Source of the DNA: Ideonella sp.
Lineage (GTDB): Bacteria; Pseudomonadota; Gammaproteobacteria; Burkholderiales; Burkholderiaceae_C
DNA: 64,000 bases
Direction: 5' to 3'
NCBI GenBank assembly: GCA_015075165.1
Contig: JABTUY010000005.1
Location: forward strand, 1-64,000
Shown piece after piece: positions 56,593-64,000 of the stretch. How positions within the stretch are numbered: position 1 is the stretch's first letter; each line of letters starts with the position of its first letter. The notes under the pieces were generated by a model. It made no database searches, had not been told where the DNA came from, and saw nothing but the letters and a program-made list of their open reading frames with translations. A program made the translations under genes and the position numbers.

Positions 56593-57231
56593 ATGGGCAG
56601 CCCCACCAGAGCGCTGCTGCGCGGCGACAACCTGCGCCTGCTGGGCAAGCTCACCGTCATCGCGGTGCTGATGTTCGCCTTCGGTTATGCGCTGGTGCCG
56701 CTGTACAAGGCGATCTGCGACGCGCTCGGCATCAACGTGCTGTCGGCCTCCGAGCGTGGCGGGCCGCTGGGTGCGTCGCGTCAGCGGCCGACCAACACGC
56801 AGGTCGACGCCAGCCGCACGGTGACGATCGAGTTCGATGCCAACGCCCGCGGCCCGTGGGAGTTCAAACCGGCGGTCAACTCGATGCAGGTGCACCCGGG
56901 CCAGGTGGCCACCGTGATGTACGAGTTCCGCAACGTCCAGAACCGCACGATGGCTGCCCAGGCGATCGCCAGCTTCGCGCCGATGAACGCGGCGGCGCAC
57001 TTCAACAAGCTGGAGTGCTTCTGCTTCAACGAGTACACGCTCAAGCCCGGCGAGAACCGGCAATGGCCGGTGGTGTTCTACGTCGATTCGAAGCTGCCGA
57101 AGGATATCAACACGATCACGCTGTCGTACACCTTCTTCGAGGTCGGCGGCAAGGTGCCACCGGCGCCGTCCGGAGACCGCCAGGCACGCACGCCGGTTGT
57201 GCTGCCGGCCTCCGCGGGAGGCCGCTCGTGA
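56593..57231 (+). CDS. ctaG: Cytochrome c oxidase copper-chaperone CtaG (Cox11)
   Basis: CtaG inserts copper into the CuB site of subunit I. The 212-residue protein has one N-terminal membrane helix (LTVIAVLMFAFGYALVPLY) and a periplasmic Ig-like domain. The copper-binding CFCF motif occurs in KLECFCFNEYTLKPGE, preceded by the VQNRTMAAQAIASFAP strand. Its stop overlaps the following GTG by four bases. Confidence 0.95.
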   Translation: MGSPTRALLRGDNLRLLGKLTVIAVLMFAFGYALVPLYKAICDALGINVLSASERGGPLGASRQRPTNTQVDASRTVTIEFDANARGPWEFKPAVNSMQVHPGQVATVMYEFRNVQNRTMAAQAIASFAPMNAAAHFNKLECFCFNEYTLKPGENRQWPVVFYVDSKLPKDINTITLSYTFFEVGGKVPPAPSGDRQARTPVVLPASAGGRS

Positions 57232-57476
57232 ACCGGTCGCTGCACGAGCCGCGCGACGACATGCCGGTCACCGCGCGCAAGGCGTCGCTCGGGCAGACCG
57301 CGCGCGCTGTGGTCTGGTCGTTCCTCGGCATCCGCCGCCGTGCCGACCATGCGAGCGATCTCGCGCGTCTGAATCCCGTGCACCTGGTGATTGCCGGTGT
57401 CGTCGGCGCGGCGCTGTTCGTGCTCATGCTGGTGTTGCTGGTGCGATGGGTCATCGCCAGCGGCGTCGCCACCTGA
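57228..57476 (+). CDS. DUF2970-family single-helix membrane protein
   Basis: The 82-residue protein starts at a GTG overlapping the ctaG stop. It has a basic N-terminal part with ARAVVWSFLGIRRRADHASD and a C-terminal membrane helix (HLVIAGVVGAALFVLMLVLL). The family occurs between ctaG and ctaE in beta-proteobacteria and is thought to help oxidase assembly, without direct evidence. It ends 38 bases before ctaE. Confidence 0.85.
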   Translation: MNRSLHEPRDDMPVTARKASLGQTARAVVWSFLGIRRRADHASDLARLNPVHLVIAGVVGAALFVLMLVLLVRWVIASGVAT

Positions 57477-57514
57477 CCCCAAGATCGATTCAGCCCTTCG
57501 AGGAGTAGCCACCC

Positions 57515-58399
57515 ATGTCAGCCGCGACACCCCACGGCACCCAGCCGTACTACTTCGTGCCGTCGCCGTCGCGCCACCCGGCGATGGCGGCGCTGGGCCT
57601 CGGCTTGGTGATCCTCGGTGCCGGCCAATGGGTCAATGGCGTCGGCTGGGGCAAATGGGCCACGCTGCTCGGCGTGATCATCTGGCTGGTCACGCTGTAC
57701 GCATGGTTCCGCGACGCCATCGGCGAGAGCGAGGGCGGCCTGTACTCCGCGCGCGTCGATGTCTCGTACCGCTGGAGCATGAGCTGGTTCATTTATTCCG
57801 AGGTGATGTTCTTCGCCGCCTTCTTCGGCGCGCTGTACTGGGCACGGGCCTTCGCGCTGCCGATGCTCGGAGACATCGACCACCAGCTGCTGTGGCCCGA
57901 TTTCAAGGCCGTGTGGCCGAGTGCGGGACCGGGCTACACCGCGTCGCCTGCGGGGACGATCGATCCCTTTGTCACGATGGGGCCGTGGCCGATCCCGACG
58001 TTGAACACCGCGATCCTGCTGTCGTCGGGCGGGACGCTGACCATCGCGCACCATGCGCTGCTGGCCAACCAGCGCGGCAAGACGATCTTCTGGATGTGGG
58101 TGACCGTGCTGCTGGGCATCACCTTCCTCGGCTTCCAGGCCTACGAGTACATCCACGCGTACCACGAGCTGAACCTGAAGCTCAGCTCGGGCATCTACGG
58201 CTCCACGTTCTTCATGCTGACCGGCTTCCACGGTTTCCACGTGTTCGTCGGCATGCTGATGCTCACCTTCATCACGCTGCGCCTGATGAAGGGGCACTTC
58301 ACGCCCCAGCGCCACTTCGGCTTCGAGGGTGCTGCGTGGTACTGGCATTTCGTCGACGTGGTGTGGCTGGGGTTGTATTTCCTGGTGTACTGGCTGTAG
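57515..58399 (+). CDS. ctaE: Cytochrome c oxidase subunit III
   Basis: The 294-residue membrane protein stabilises the oxidase core. Recognisable parts are YYFVPSPSRHPAMAALGLG, RVDVSYRWSMSWFIYSEVMFF with its buried carboxylate, HHALLANQRG, GFQAYEYIHAYHEL, and GSTFFMLTGFHGFHVFVG. Seven helices fit the sequence. GAGGAG lies 7 to 12 bases before the ATG. A strong hairpin follows the stop codon. Confidence 0.96.
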   Translation: MSAATPHGTQPYYFVPSPSRHPAMAALGLGLVILGAGQWVNGVGWGKWATLLGVIIWLVTLYAWFRDAIGESEGGLYSARVDVSYRWSMSWFIYSEVMFFAAFFGALYWARAFALPMLGDIDHQLLWPDFKAVWPSAGPGYTASPAGTIDPFVTMGPWPIPTLNTAILLSSGGTLTIAHHALLANQRGKTIFWMWVTVLLGITFLGFQAYEYIHAYHELNLKLSSGIYGSTFFMLTGFHGFHVFVGMLMLTFITLRLMKGHFTPQRHFGFEGAAWYWHFVDVVWLGLYFLVYWL

Positions 58400-58443
58400 C
58401 CAGCGCGGCGCACGGCGAACCGGCTCTTCACCGTCCGGACAAT

Positions 58444-58469
58444 CGAGGCGCCGCAGTCGCGGCGCCTCG
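58444..58469. terminator. 11-base perfect-stem hairpin between ctaE and DUF2909
   Basis: CGAGGCGCCGC (58444-58454), loop AGTC, GCGGCGCCTCG (58459-58469). It sits 45 bases after ctaE and just before the converging DUF2909 gene end, so it can stop both. No T-tract follows. Confidence 0.6.
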
Positions 58470-58498
58470 GTGCTTGGTGCTCCCTGGCGGGCGAGCGC

Positions 58499-58735
58499 TC
58501 AGCGCGCCAGCGGCAGACCGGTGGGCTGGATCCAGCCGAAGTGCCAGGCGAGCAGGATGAACAGGAACAACGCGATCGACAGTCCGACGCGCAACGCCAG
58601 CGTGCGTGCCATGCGTGGGTCGGGGTGGTCGGCGCCGGCGGCTTCGCCGTCGCGCGGGCGCCGTAGCATCGCCGCGCCGGCGCTGCCCAGCACGAGCACG
58701 ATGGCGATCAGCACCACGACGATCAGGATCTTCAT
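58499..58735 (-). CDS. DUF2909-family twin-transmembrane protein
   Basis: The 78-residue protein has two membrane helices, KILIVVVLIAIVLVLGSAG and LALRVGLSIALFLFILLAW, joined by a polar Asp/Arg-rich loop (MLRRPRDGEAAGADHPDPR). It belongs to the small family found between ctaE and surf1 in beta-proteobacterial oxidase clusters, here on the opposite strand to them. Function is unknown. Confidence 0.85.
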   Translation of the reverse strand: MKILIVVVLIAIVLVLGSAGAAMLRRPRDGEAAGADHPDPRMARTLALRVGLSIALFLFILLAWHFGWIQPTGLPLAR

Positions 58736-58843
58736 GCCGGCAGGATATCGCGCCGACCGGCCAGCGGGTGACCGTGCTCGCTGCGGTCAACGCCCAGCCG
58801 CACGCGATCGCGCAGCCGGTGGTGCGGCGGACGTGCGGCGCGC

Positions 58844-59569
58844 ATGAAAGCCGCGCGCCCGCTGTGGCTGCTCTGGCTCGGCGTCGTCGTCGGCGTCGCG
58901 GCCACGGCACGCCTGGGCGTCTGGCAGCTCGATCGTGCGGCGCAGAAAATGGCGATCGAACGGACGCTGGCCGAGCGCACGCGCATGCCGGCGCTTCCCG
59001 CAGGCGTGCTGGCGCGCGATGCGGCCGCGCTGGCGCCGCAGCTGCATCGGCGCATCGCCGTCAGTGGCCGCTGGTTGGCGCAGCACACGATCTACCTCGA
59101 CAACCGCCCGCTCGACGGCCGCGCCGGCTTCATCGTCGTCACGCCGCTGCTGCTGGGCCCGCACGACGCGGTGCTGGTGCAGCGCGGCTGGGCCCCGCGC
59201 GATCGCGCCGATCGCGCGCGCGTGCCGGCGGCGAGTCTGCCGCCCGGCGAGGTGCGGCTCGAAGCCCGCATCGCCGCATGGCCTTCGCAGCGATTGGAGC
59301 TGACCGCGGTGGACCAGGGGGCGATACGGCAGAATCTCGAACCGGCACAGTTGGCGATCGAACTTGGCATGCCGCTGCGGCCGTTGTCGCTGCTGCAACT
59401 GGCCGACGCCGGTGAGCGCGATCCCCTGGTGCGCGAGTGGCCGGTGCCGGTGCAGGACGTTTGGAAGAACCAGGGTTATGCACTGCAGTGGTTCGCGCTG
59501 AGCGCACTGATTGCCGGACTGGCGCTGTGGTTCCGCGTGATTCGACCCCGACGTGAGCAAGCAAGCTGA
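58844..59569 (+). CDS. SURF1-family oxidase assembly protein
   Basis: The 241-residue protein assists heme a3 insertion into subunit I. Two membrane helices lie at the ends (LWLLWLGVVVGVAATARLG and ALSALIAGLALWF). Between them is a periplasmic domain with VSGRWLAQHTIYLDNRPLDGRAGFIVVTPL and VLVQRGWAPRDRADR. It begins the second, heme-A-related half of the cluster, divergent from the DUF2909 gene, and overlaps the next gene by 17 bases. Confidence 0.93.
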   Translation: MKAARPLWLLWLGVVVGVAATARLGVWQLDRAAQKMAIERTLAERTRMPALPAGVLARDAAALAPQLHRRIAVSGRWLAQHTIYLDNRPLDGRAGFIVVTPLLLGPHDAVLVQRGWAPRDRADRARVPAASLPPGEVRLEARIAAWPSQRLELTAVDQGAIRQNLEPAQLAIELGMPLRPLSLLQLADAGERDPLVREWPVPVQDVWKNQGYALQWFALSALIAGLALWFRVIRPRREQAS

Positions 59570-60227
59570 GCCTCTGACGATGACCGTGCACGCGCTGCCG
59601 CCGGCGGTGGTGGACGAGCGCGCGCGTCGCACCCGCCTGGGTCGGTTGCAGATGGTGCTGCTGTTGCTGGTCTGCGCGGCGCCGGTGGTGGCGAGCTACG
59701 TGATGTTCTACTTCGTGCGGCCGAACAGCGGTGCTGCGGCCTACGGCACGCTGATCCAGCCGATGGTGGAGCTGCCCGAGGCCACGGCGCGCGACCTGCA
59801 AGGTCACGCGGTGGCGCTGCGCTCGTTGCTGGGGCAGTGGCTGATCGTGCTGGTGGGGCCGGCCGAATGCCCGGCGGCCTGCGAACGACGCTTGTTCATG
59901 CAGCGGCAACTGCGCGAGATGCTCGGCCGCGAGCGCGAACGCGTCGACAAGCTGTGGCTCATCACCGACGACGCGCCACTGCGCGAGAAACTGCGCGTCG
60001 CGCTGCAAACGGCGCCGCCCGCCACGGTGTTGCGCGTCGCGCCCGAGGTGGTGCAGCGCTGGCTGAAGCCGGCAGCGGGACACGCCATCGACGAGCACCT
60101 GTACGTGGTGGACCCGATGGGCCGTTGGATGATGCGCATGCCGGCCGAGCCCGACCCGGCCAAGGTGAAGGGCGATCTCGATCGCCTGTTGCGCGCCGCC
60201 GCGTCGTGGGACCGGCCGGGACGCTGA
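59553..60227 (+). CDS. Sco-like membrane protein of the oxidase cluster
   Basis: The 224-residue protein has one N-terminal membrane helix (MVLLLLVCAAPVVASYVMFY) and a periplasmic thioredoxin-like domain. A CX3C pair is present at C106 and C110 (ECPAACERR), as in Sco copper chaperones, but the later metal histidine of Sco (DHT motif) is not seen; the matching strand reads DEHLYVVDPMGRWM. It may reduce or exchange thiols during CuA assembly. It starts at a GTG inside the surf1 end, and ctaA follows after seven bases. Confidence 0.75.
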   Translation: MSKQAEPLTMTVHALPPAVVDERARRTRLGRLQMVLLLLVCAAPVVASYVMFYFVRPNSGAAAYGTLIQPMVELPEATARDLQGHAVALRSLLGQWLIVLVGPAECPAACERRLFMQRQLREMLGRERERVDKLWLITDDAPLREKLRVALQTAPPATVLRVAPEVVQRWLKPAAGHAIDEHLYVVDPMGRWMMRMPAEPDPAKVKGDLDRLLRAAASWDRPGR

Positions 60228-60234
60228 GGTCGGC

Positions 60235-61353
60235 ATGCAAACCGTGGTCGCCGTCGATTTCGCTCCCGCGCTGCGCCTGCTCGTGCTCGCCGCGGCCATC
60301 GCCGGCGTGATCTGGATGCTGTGGTGGTGGCGCCAGCGCCGCGCCGGCCGCGCCGATCGGCGGCTCGCACTGGCGGCCTTGACCGTCTTTCTCACCGCCG
60401 ACCTGATCGTGTTCGGTGCCTTCACGCGCCTGACCGATTCCGGCCTCGGATGCCCCGACTGGCCCGGCTGCTACGGCAGTGCGAGCCCGCTCGGCGCCGC
60501 GCAGCACATCGAATCGGCCGAGCGCGCGCAGCCCTCGGGGCCGGTGACCGTGACCAAGGCCTGGATCGAGATGATCCACCGCTACCTCGCGATGGCCGTC
60601 GGCGCGCTGACCCTCGCGCTCGCCGTGCTGATGTGGCGCGCGCGTCGCGCCGCCGGCCAACAGCCCGCGTGGGCGCTGGCGGCGCTGGTGTGGGTGGTGG
60701 TGCAGGGCTTGTTCGGCAAGTACACCGTCACGCTGAAGCTGTACCCGGCCGTGGTCACCGCGCACCTGCTCGGCGGCATGGTGCTGCTGGCGTTGCTGGT
60801 GACGCAGTTCGAGGCGCTGCGTCGTGCACCGCGGCTCGCCGGCGCGCATGGCGCGTGGGTGGTGCTGGCGATCGTTGCGTTGCAGATCGCGCTCGGCGGC
60901 TGGGTCAGCACGAACTACGCGGTGCTGGCGTGCCGCGGCTTCCCGCAGTGCAACGGACAATGGTGGCCCGACCCCGACTTTGCGCAAGGCTTCCAGTTGC
61001 TGCGCGAACTGGGCAAGGGTGCCACGGGTGGTTTCGTCGAGTTCCATGCCCTGGTGGCGATCCACCTCGCGCACCGCCTGTTCGCGCTGCTGGCCACGGC
61101 CGCCGTGCTGTGGCTGGCGTGGCGGCTCGAGCGCAGTGGCGACGAAGCGTCGCGCCATGCCGCGCGCTGGCTGGTCGGCGTGTTGGCGCTGCAGATCGTG
61201 AGCGGCATGAGCAATGTGCTGCTCGACTGGCCGCTGCTGGCCGCGCTGCTGCACAGCGCTGGCGCCGCGGCGCTCACCGGCCTGCTGGTGTCGATCGTCG
61301 TGCGCGCCGAGCGCCCGGTGCCGGGTGTCGAGCTGGCGCGGCACGCGGCCTGA
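60235..61353 (+). CDS. ctaA: Heme A synthase CtaA (Cox15)
   Basis: CtaA oxidises the C8 methyl of heme O to form heme A. The 372-residue, eight-helix protein has the family landmarks [34 protein letters not shown] with a heme-binding histidine, [13 protein letters not shown] with FPQCNG, and [17 protein letters not shown] and [16 protein letters not shown] near the end. A cysteine pair in loop CRGFPQC is present. It follows the Sco-like gene by seven bases and precedes ctaB by 46. Confidence 0.95.
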   Translation: MQTVVAVDFAPALRLLVLAAAIAGVIWMLWWWRQRRAGRADRRLALAALTVFLTADLIVFGAFTRLTDSGLGCPDWPGCYGSASPLGAAQHIESAERAQPSGPVTVTKAWIEMIHRYLAMAVGALTLALAVLMWRARRAAGQQPAWALAALVWVVVQGLFGKYTVTLKLYPAVVTAHLLGGMVLLALLVTQFEALRRAPRLAGAHGAWVVLAIVALQIALGGWVSTNYAVLACRGFPQCNGQWWPDPDFAQGFQLLRELGKGATGGFVEFHALVAIHLAHRLFALLATAAVLWLAWRLERSGDEASRHAARWLVGVLALQIVSGMSNVLLDWPLLAALLHSAGAAALTGLLVSIVVRAERPVPGVELARHAA

Positions 61354-61399
61354 GCGGGTGAATCCGGGCGCACGCTTCCAGCAGGCCGCTTCATACGAC

Positions 61400-62314
61400 A
61401 TGGCATCGACGACGAGCCCGATCACTGCTGCGCCCGCTCGCACTTCGCGCTGGGCGCAGTACTTCGCGCTGACCAAGCCGCGTGTGGTGCAGCTGATCGT
61501 GTTCTGCGCCGTGATCGGCATGCTGCTGGCCGTGCCCGGCGTGCCACCGTGGCCATCGGCGCTGGCGGCCACCGTGGGCATCTGGCTGGTGGCCAGTGCG
61601 GCCGCTGCATTCAACTGTCTGGTCGAGCGGCAGATCGATCGCCGGATGGCGCGCACCGCGTGGCGACCCACCGCGCGCGGCGAACTGAGCGACGCGCAGG
61701 CGCTGGCGTTCTCGCTGTTGCTCGGGGCGGCCGGCTCGCTGCTGCTGTACGCAGCGGTGAATGCGCTGACGATGTGGCTGACGCTCGGCACGTTCGTTGG
61801 CTATGCCATCGTCTACACGGTGATCCTGAAGCCGCTGACGCCGCAGAACATCGTGATCGGCGGTGCATCGGGTGCGATGCCGCCGTTGCTCGGCTGGGCC
61901 GCGATGCGCAACGATGTCGGACCGGAGGCGATGCTGCTGTGCCTGATCATCTTCCTGTGGACGCCGCCGCACTTCTGGGCGCTGGCGCTGTACCGCACCG
62001 AGGACTATCGCCGTGCCGGCCTGCCGATGCTGCCGGTGACGCACGGCGCGCGGTTCACGCGGCTGCACGTGCTGCTGTACACGCTGGTGCTGTTCGCGGC
62101 GACGCTGCTGCCGTTCGTCTACCGCATGAGCGGCTGGATCTACCTCGCCGCCGCGCTGCCGCTGGGTACGATGTTCATCGGCTACGCGTGGCGCCTGTGG
62201 CGGCACTACAGCGACGCGCTGGCGCGCAAGACCTTCCGCTTCTCGATCTGGCACCTGGCGCTGCTGTTCGCCGCGCTGCTGATCGACCACTACCTCTCGC
62301 CCTGGATCGGATGA
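61400..62314 (+). CDS. ctaB: Protoheme IX farnesyltransferase CtaB
   Basis: CtaB adds the farnesyl chain to heme B to give heme O, the substrate of CtaA. The 304-residue UbiA-type membrane protein has [17 protein letters not shown], the prenyl-diphosphate motif [32 protein letters not shown], and the second motif region [21 protein letters not shown]. The stop overlaps the sco ATG by four bases. Confidence 0.96.
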   Translation: MASTTSPITAAPARTSRWAQYFALTKPRVVQLIVFCAVIGMLLAVPGVPPWPSALAATVGIWLVASAAAAFNCLVERQIDRRMARTAWRPTARGELSDAQALAFSLLLGAAGSLLLYAAVNALTMWLTLGTFVGYAIVYTVILKPLTPQNIVIGGASGAMPPLLGWAAMRNDVGPEAMLLCLIIFLWTPPHFWALALYRTEDYRRAGLPMLPVTHGARFTRLHVLLYTLVLFAATLLPFVYRMSGWIYLAAALPLGTMFIGYAWRLWRHYSDALARKTFRFSIWHLALLFAALLIDHYLSPWIG

Positions 62315-62937
62315 TGGACCACGCGAAACGACGGACGCTGGGCTGGCTCGGCACGATGGCCTGGGTGCCCGTGCTTTCGGCGTGCGACCGCATCACCGGA
62401 GCGGCGGCGCCGAGAGCGTCGTTCCACTCGATCGACATCACCGGCGCCGAGTACGCGCGCCAGCTGCAGTTGCCCGATGCCGATGGCAAGCTGCGCACGC
62501 TGGTCGACTTCAAGGGCAAGGTGGTGGTGGTGTTCTTCGGCTACACGCAGTGCCCCGACGTGTGCCCCACCACGATGGCCGAGCTGTCGCAGGTGCGCCG
62601 CGCGCTCGGGCCCGACGGCCAGCGGCTGCAGGGCGTGTTCGTCACGATCGACCCCGAGCGCGACACCGCCGCGGTGCTGAAGGCCTACGTCGACAACTTC
62701 GGCGCCGGCTTCGTCGGCCTGCGCGGCTCGGCCGAGCAGACGCAGCAGGTGGCGCGCGAGTTCAAGGTGTTCTACGCCAAGGCGCCGGGCAAGACCGAAT
62801 CGAGCTACACGATGGATCACACCGCCGGTTCGTACATCTTCGACACGCAGGGCCGGATCCGGCTGTTCAGCCGCTACGCGGCGGGCCCGAAGGCGCTCGA
62901 GGACGATATTCGCGTGCTGCTGCGCGAGGCGGGCTGA
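62311..62937 (+). CDS. SCO1/SenC/PrrC-family copper chaperone
   Basis: The 208-residue lipoprotein delivers copper to CuA. A lipobox (VLSAC) follows a short signal sequence. The copper-binding CX3C is C81-P-D-V-C85 in [13 protein letters not shown], and the third ligand is H170 in [19 protein letters not shown] is also typical. It is the last gene of the oxidase cluster and converges on rpoH, with 94 bases between them that contain only weak hairpins. Confidence 0.95.
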   Translation: MMDHAKRRTLGWLGTMAWVPVLSACDRITGAAAPRASFHSIDITGAEYARQLQLPDADGKLRTLVDFKGKVVVVFFGYTQCPDVCPTTMAELSQVRRALGPDGQRLQGVFVTIDPERDTAAVLKAYVDNFGAGFVGLRGSAEQTQQVAREFKVFYAKAPGKTESSYTMDHTAGSYIFDTQGRIRLFSRYAAGPKALEDDIRVLLREAG

Positions 62938-63031
62938 GCGCCGCTGGCGGTGCCCCTGCAGGCACTGCACGCACCCACGGTACGGCTGTTGCGCGATTCA
63001 CCTGCGCCGGAGCCGCCGTGCGCGCCCCGGC

Positions 63032-63955
<924 letters not shown>

Positions 63956-64000
63956 GGCGGCTCAGAGCACCTGCGGACTGGTTGGTTCCCAGAATATTAG
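63956..64000 (-). promoter_or_regulatory. Visible part of the rpoH leader
   Basis: Only 45 bases upstream of rpoH are in the window. An AT-rich TAATATTCT at the right edge (minus strand) could be a -10 region, which would give a leader of about 30 bases. Anything further lies outside the window. Confidence 0.3.

Overview
The window reads as a high-GC betaproteobacterial chromosome segment, most likely order Burkholderiales near the Rubrivivax/Leptothrix/Methylibium group. This rests on recognised gene orders (accB-accC-prmA-DUF3426, pilGHIJ-chpA after thiD/rubredoxin, yqgE-ruvX-pyrR-pyrB-pyrC'-plsC, the coxB-ctaD-ctaG-ctaE-surf1-ctaA-ctaB-sco cluster followed by rpoH) and on protein family types; no taxonomic search was run. 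The first ~1.3-1.5 kb looks different: a truncated Asp/Thr-rich lipoprotein with a TolB-like propeller, followed by a 'accacggag' type repeat that I associate with Myxococcota and similar phyla. It is either a transferred segment or an assembly chimera.

Layout. 1-1340: foreign-looking lipoprotein end and repeat. 1379-5780: ttcA and a pteridine-reductase-like SDR (minus), MidA methyltransferase (plus), CCA-adding enzyme (minus). 5839-11243: soluble lytic transglycosylase, GST, a LysR regulator divergent from a DUF2917 gene, a TfoX-like gene overlapping the DUF2917 gene tail to tail, and 5-formyl-THF cyclo-ligase. 11319-18100 (all minus): PfkB kinase, DUF3426 zinc-ribbon membrane protein, prmA, accC, accB, a TlpA-like thioredoxin and an unknown gene. 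18228-24894 (minus): a tightly overlapped run mpl, yqiA-like hydrolase, RNB exonuclease, TonB-like protein, aroE, mtgA. 25134-27439: hemL and thiD (minus). 27599-38002 (plus): rubredoxin, then the type IV pilus chemosensory system pilG, pilH, pilI, pilJ, chpA, followed by a GGDEF-domain remnant. 38110-42468: RND efflux adaptor and pump. 42555-47254: yqgE, ruvX, pyrR, pyrB, an apparently non-catalytic dihydroorotase homologue, and plsC. 47239-50496: gpmA (minus), then rhodanese, grxC, secB, gpsA (plus). 50747-53576: trmL and comF (minus), then a BioC-like methyltransferase and DUF2244 gene (plus). 53612-62937: a complete aa3-type cytochrome c oxidase structural and assembly cluster including heme A synthesis. 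63032-63955: rpoH (minus).

Most of the window is ordinary core genome, and I did not find a convincing new multi-gene system (no defence island, prophage, CRISPR array or biosynthetic cluster). The more unusual signals are small-scale: a REP-like element inserted in frame in the RND pump, a partial duplicate of the accC start between accB and accC, a degenerate GGDEF remnant behind chpA, a recurring spacing of -10 boxes about 6 bases before start codons that suggests leaderless transcripts, a near-symmetric shared -10 between comF and its divergent neighbour, twin hairpins with identical arms ahead of secB, and a 208-base convergent coding overlap.
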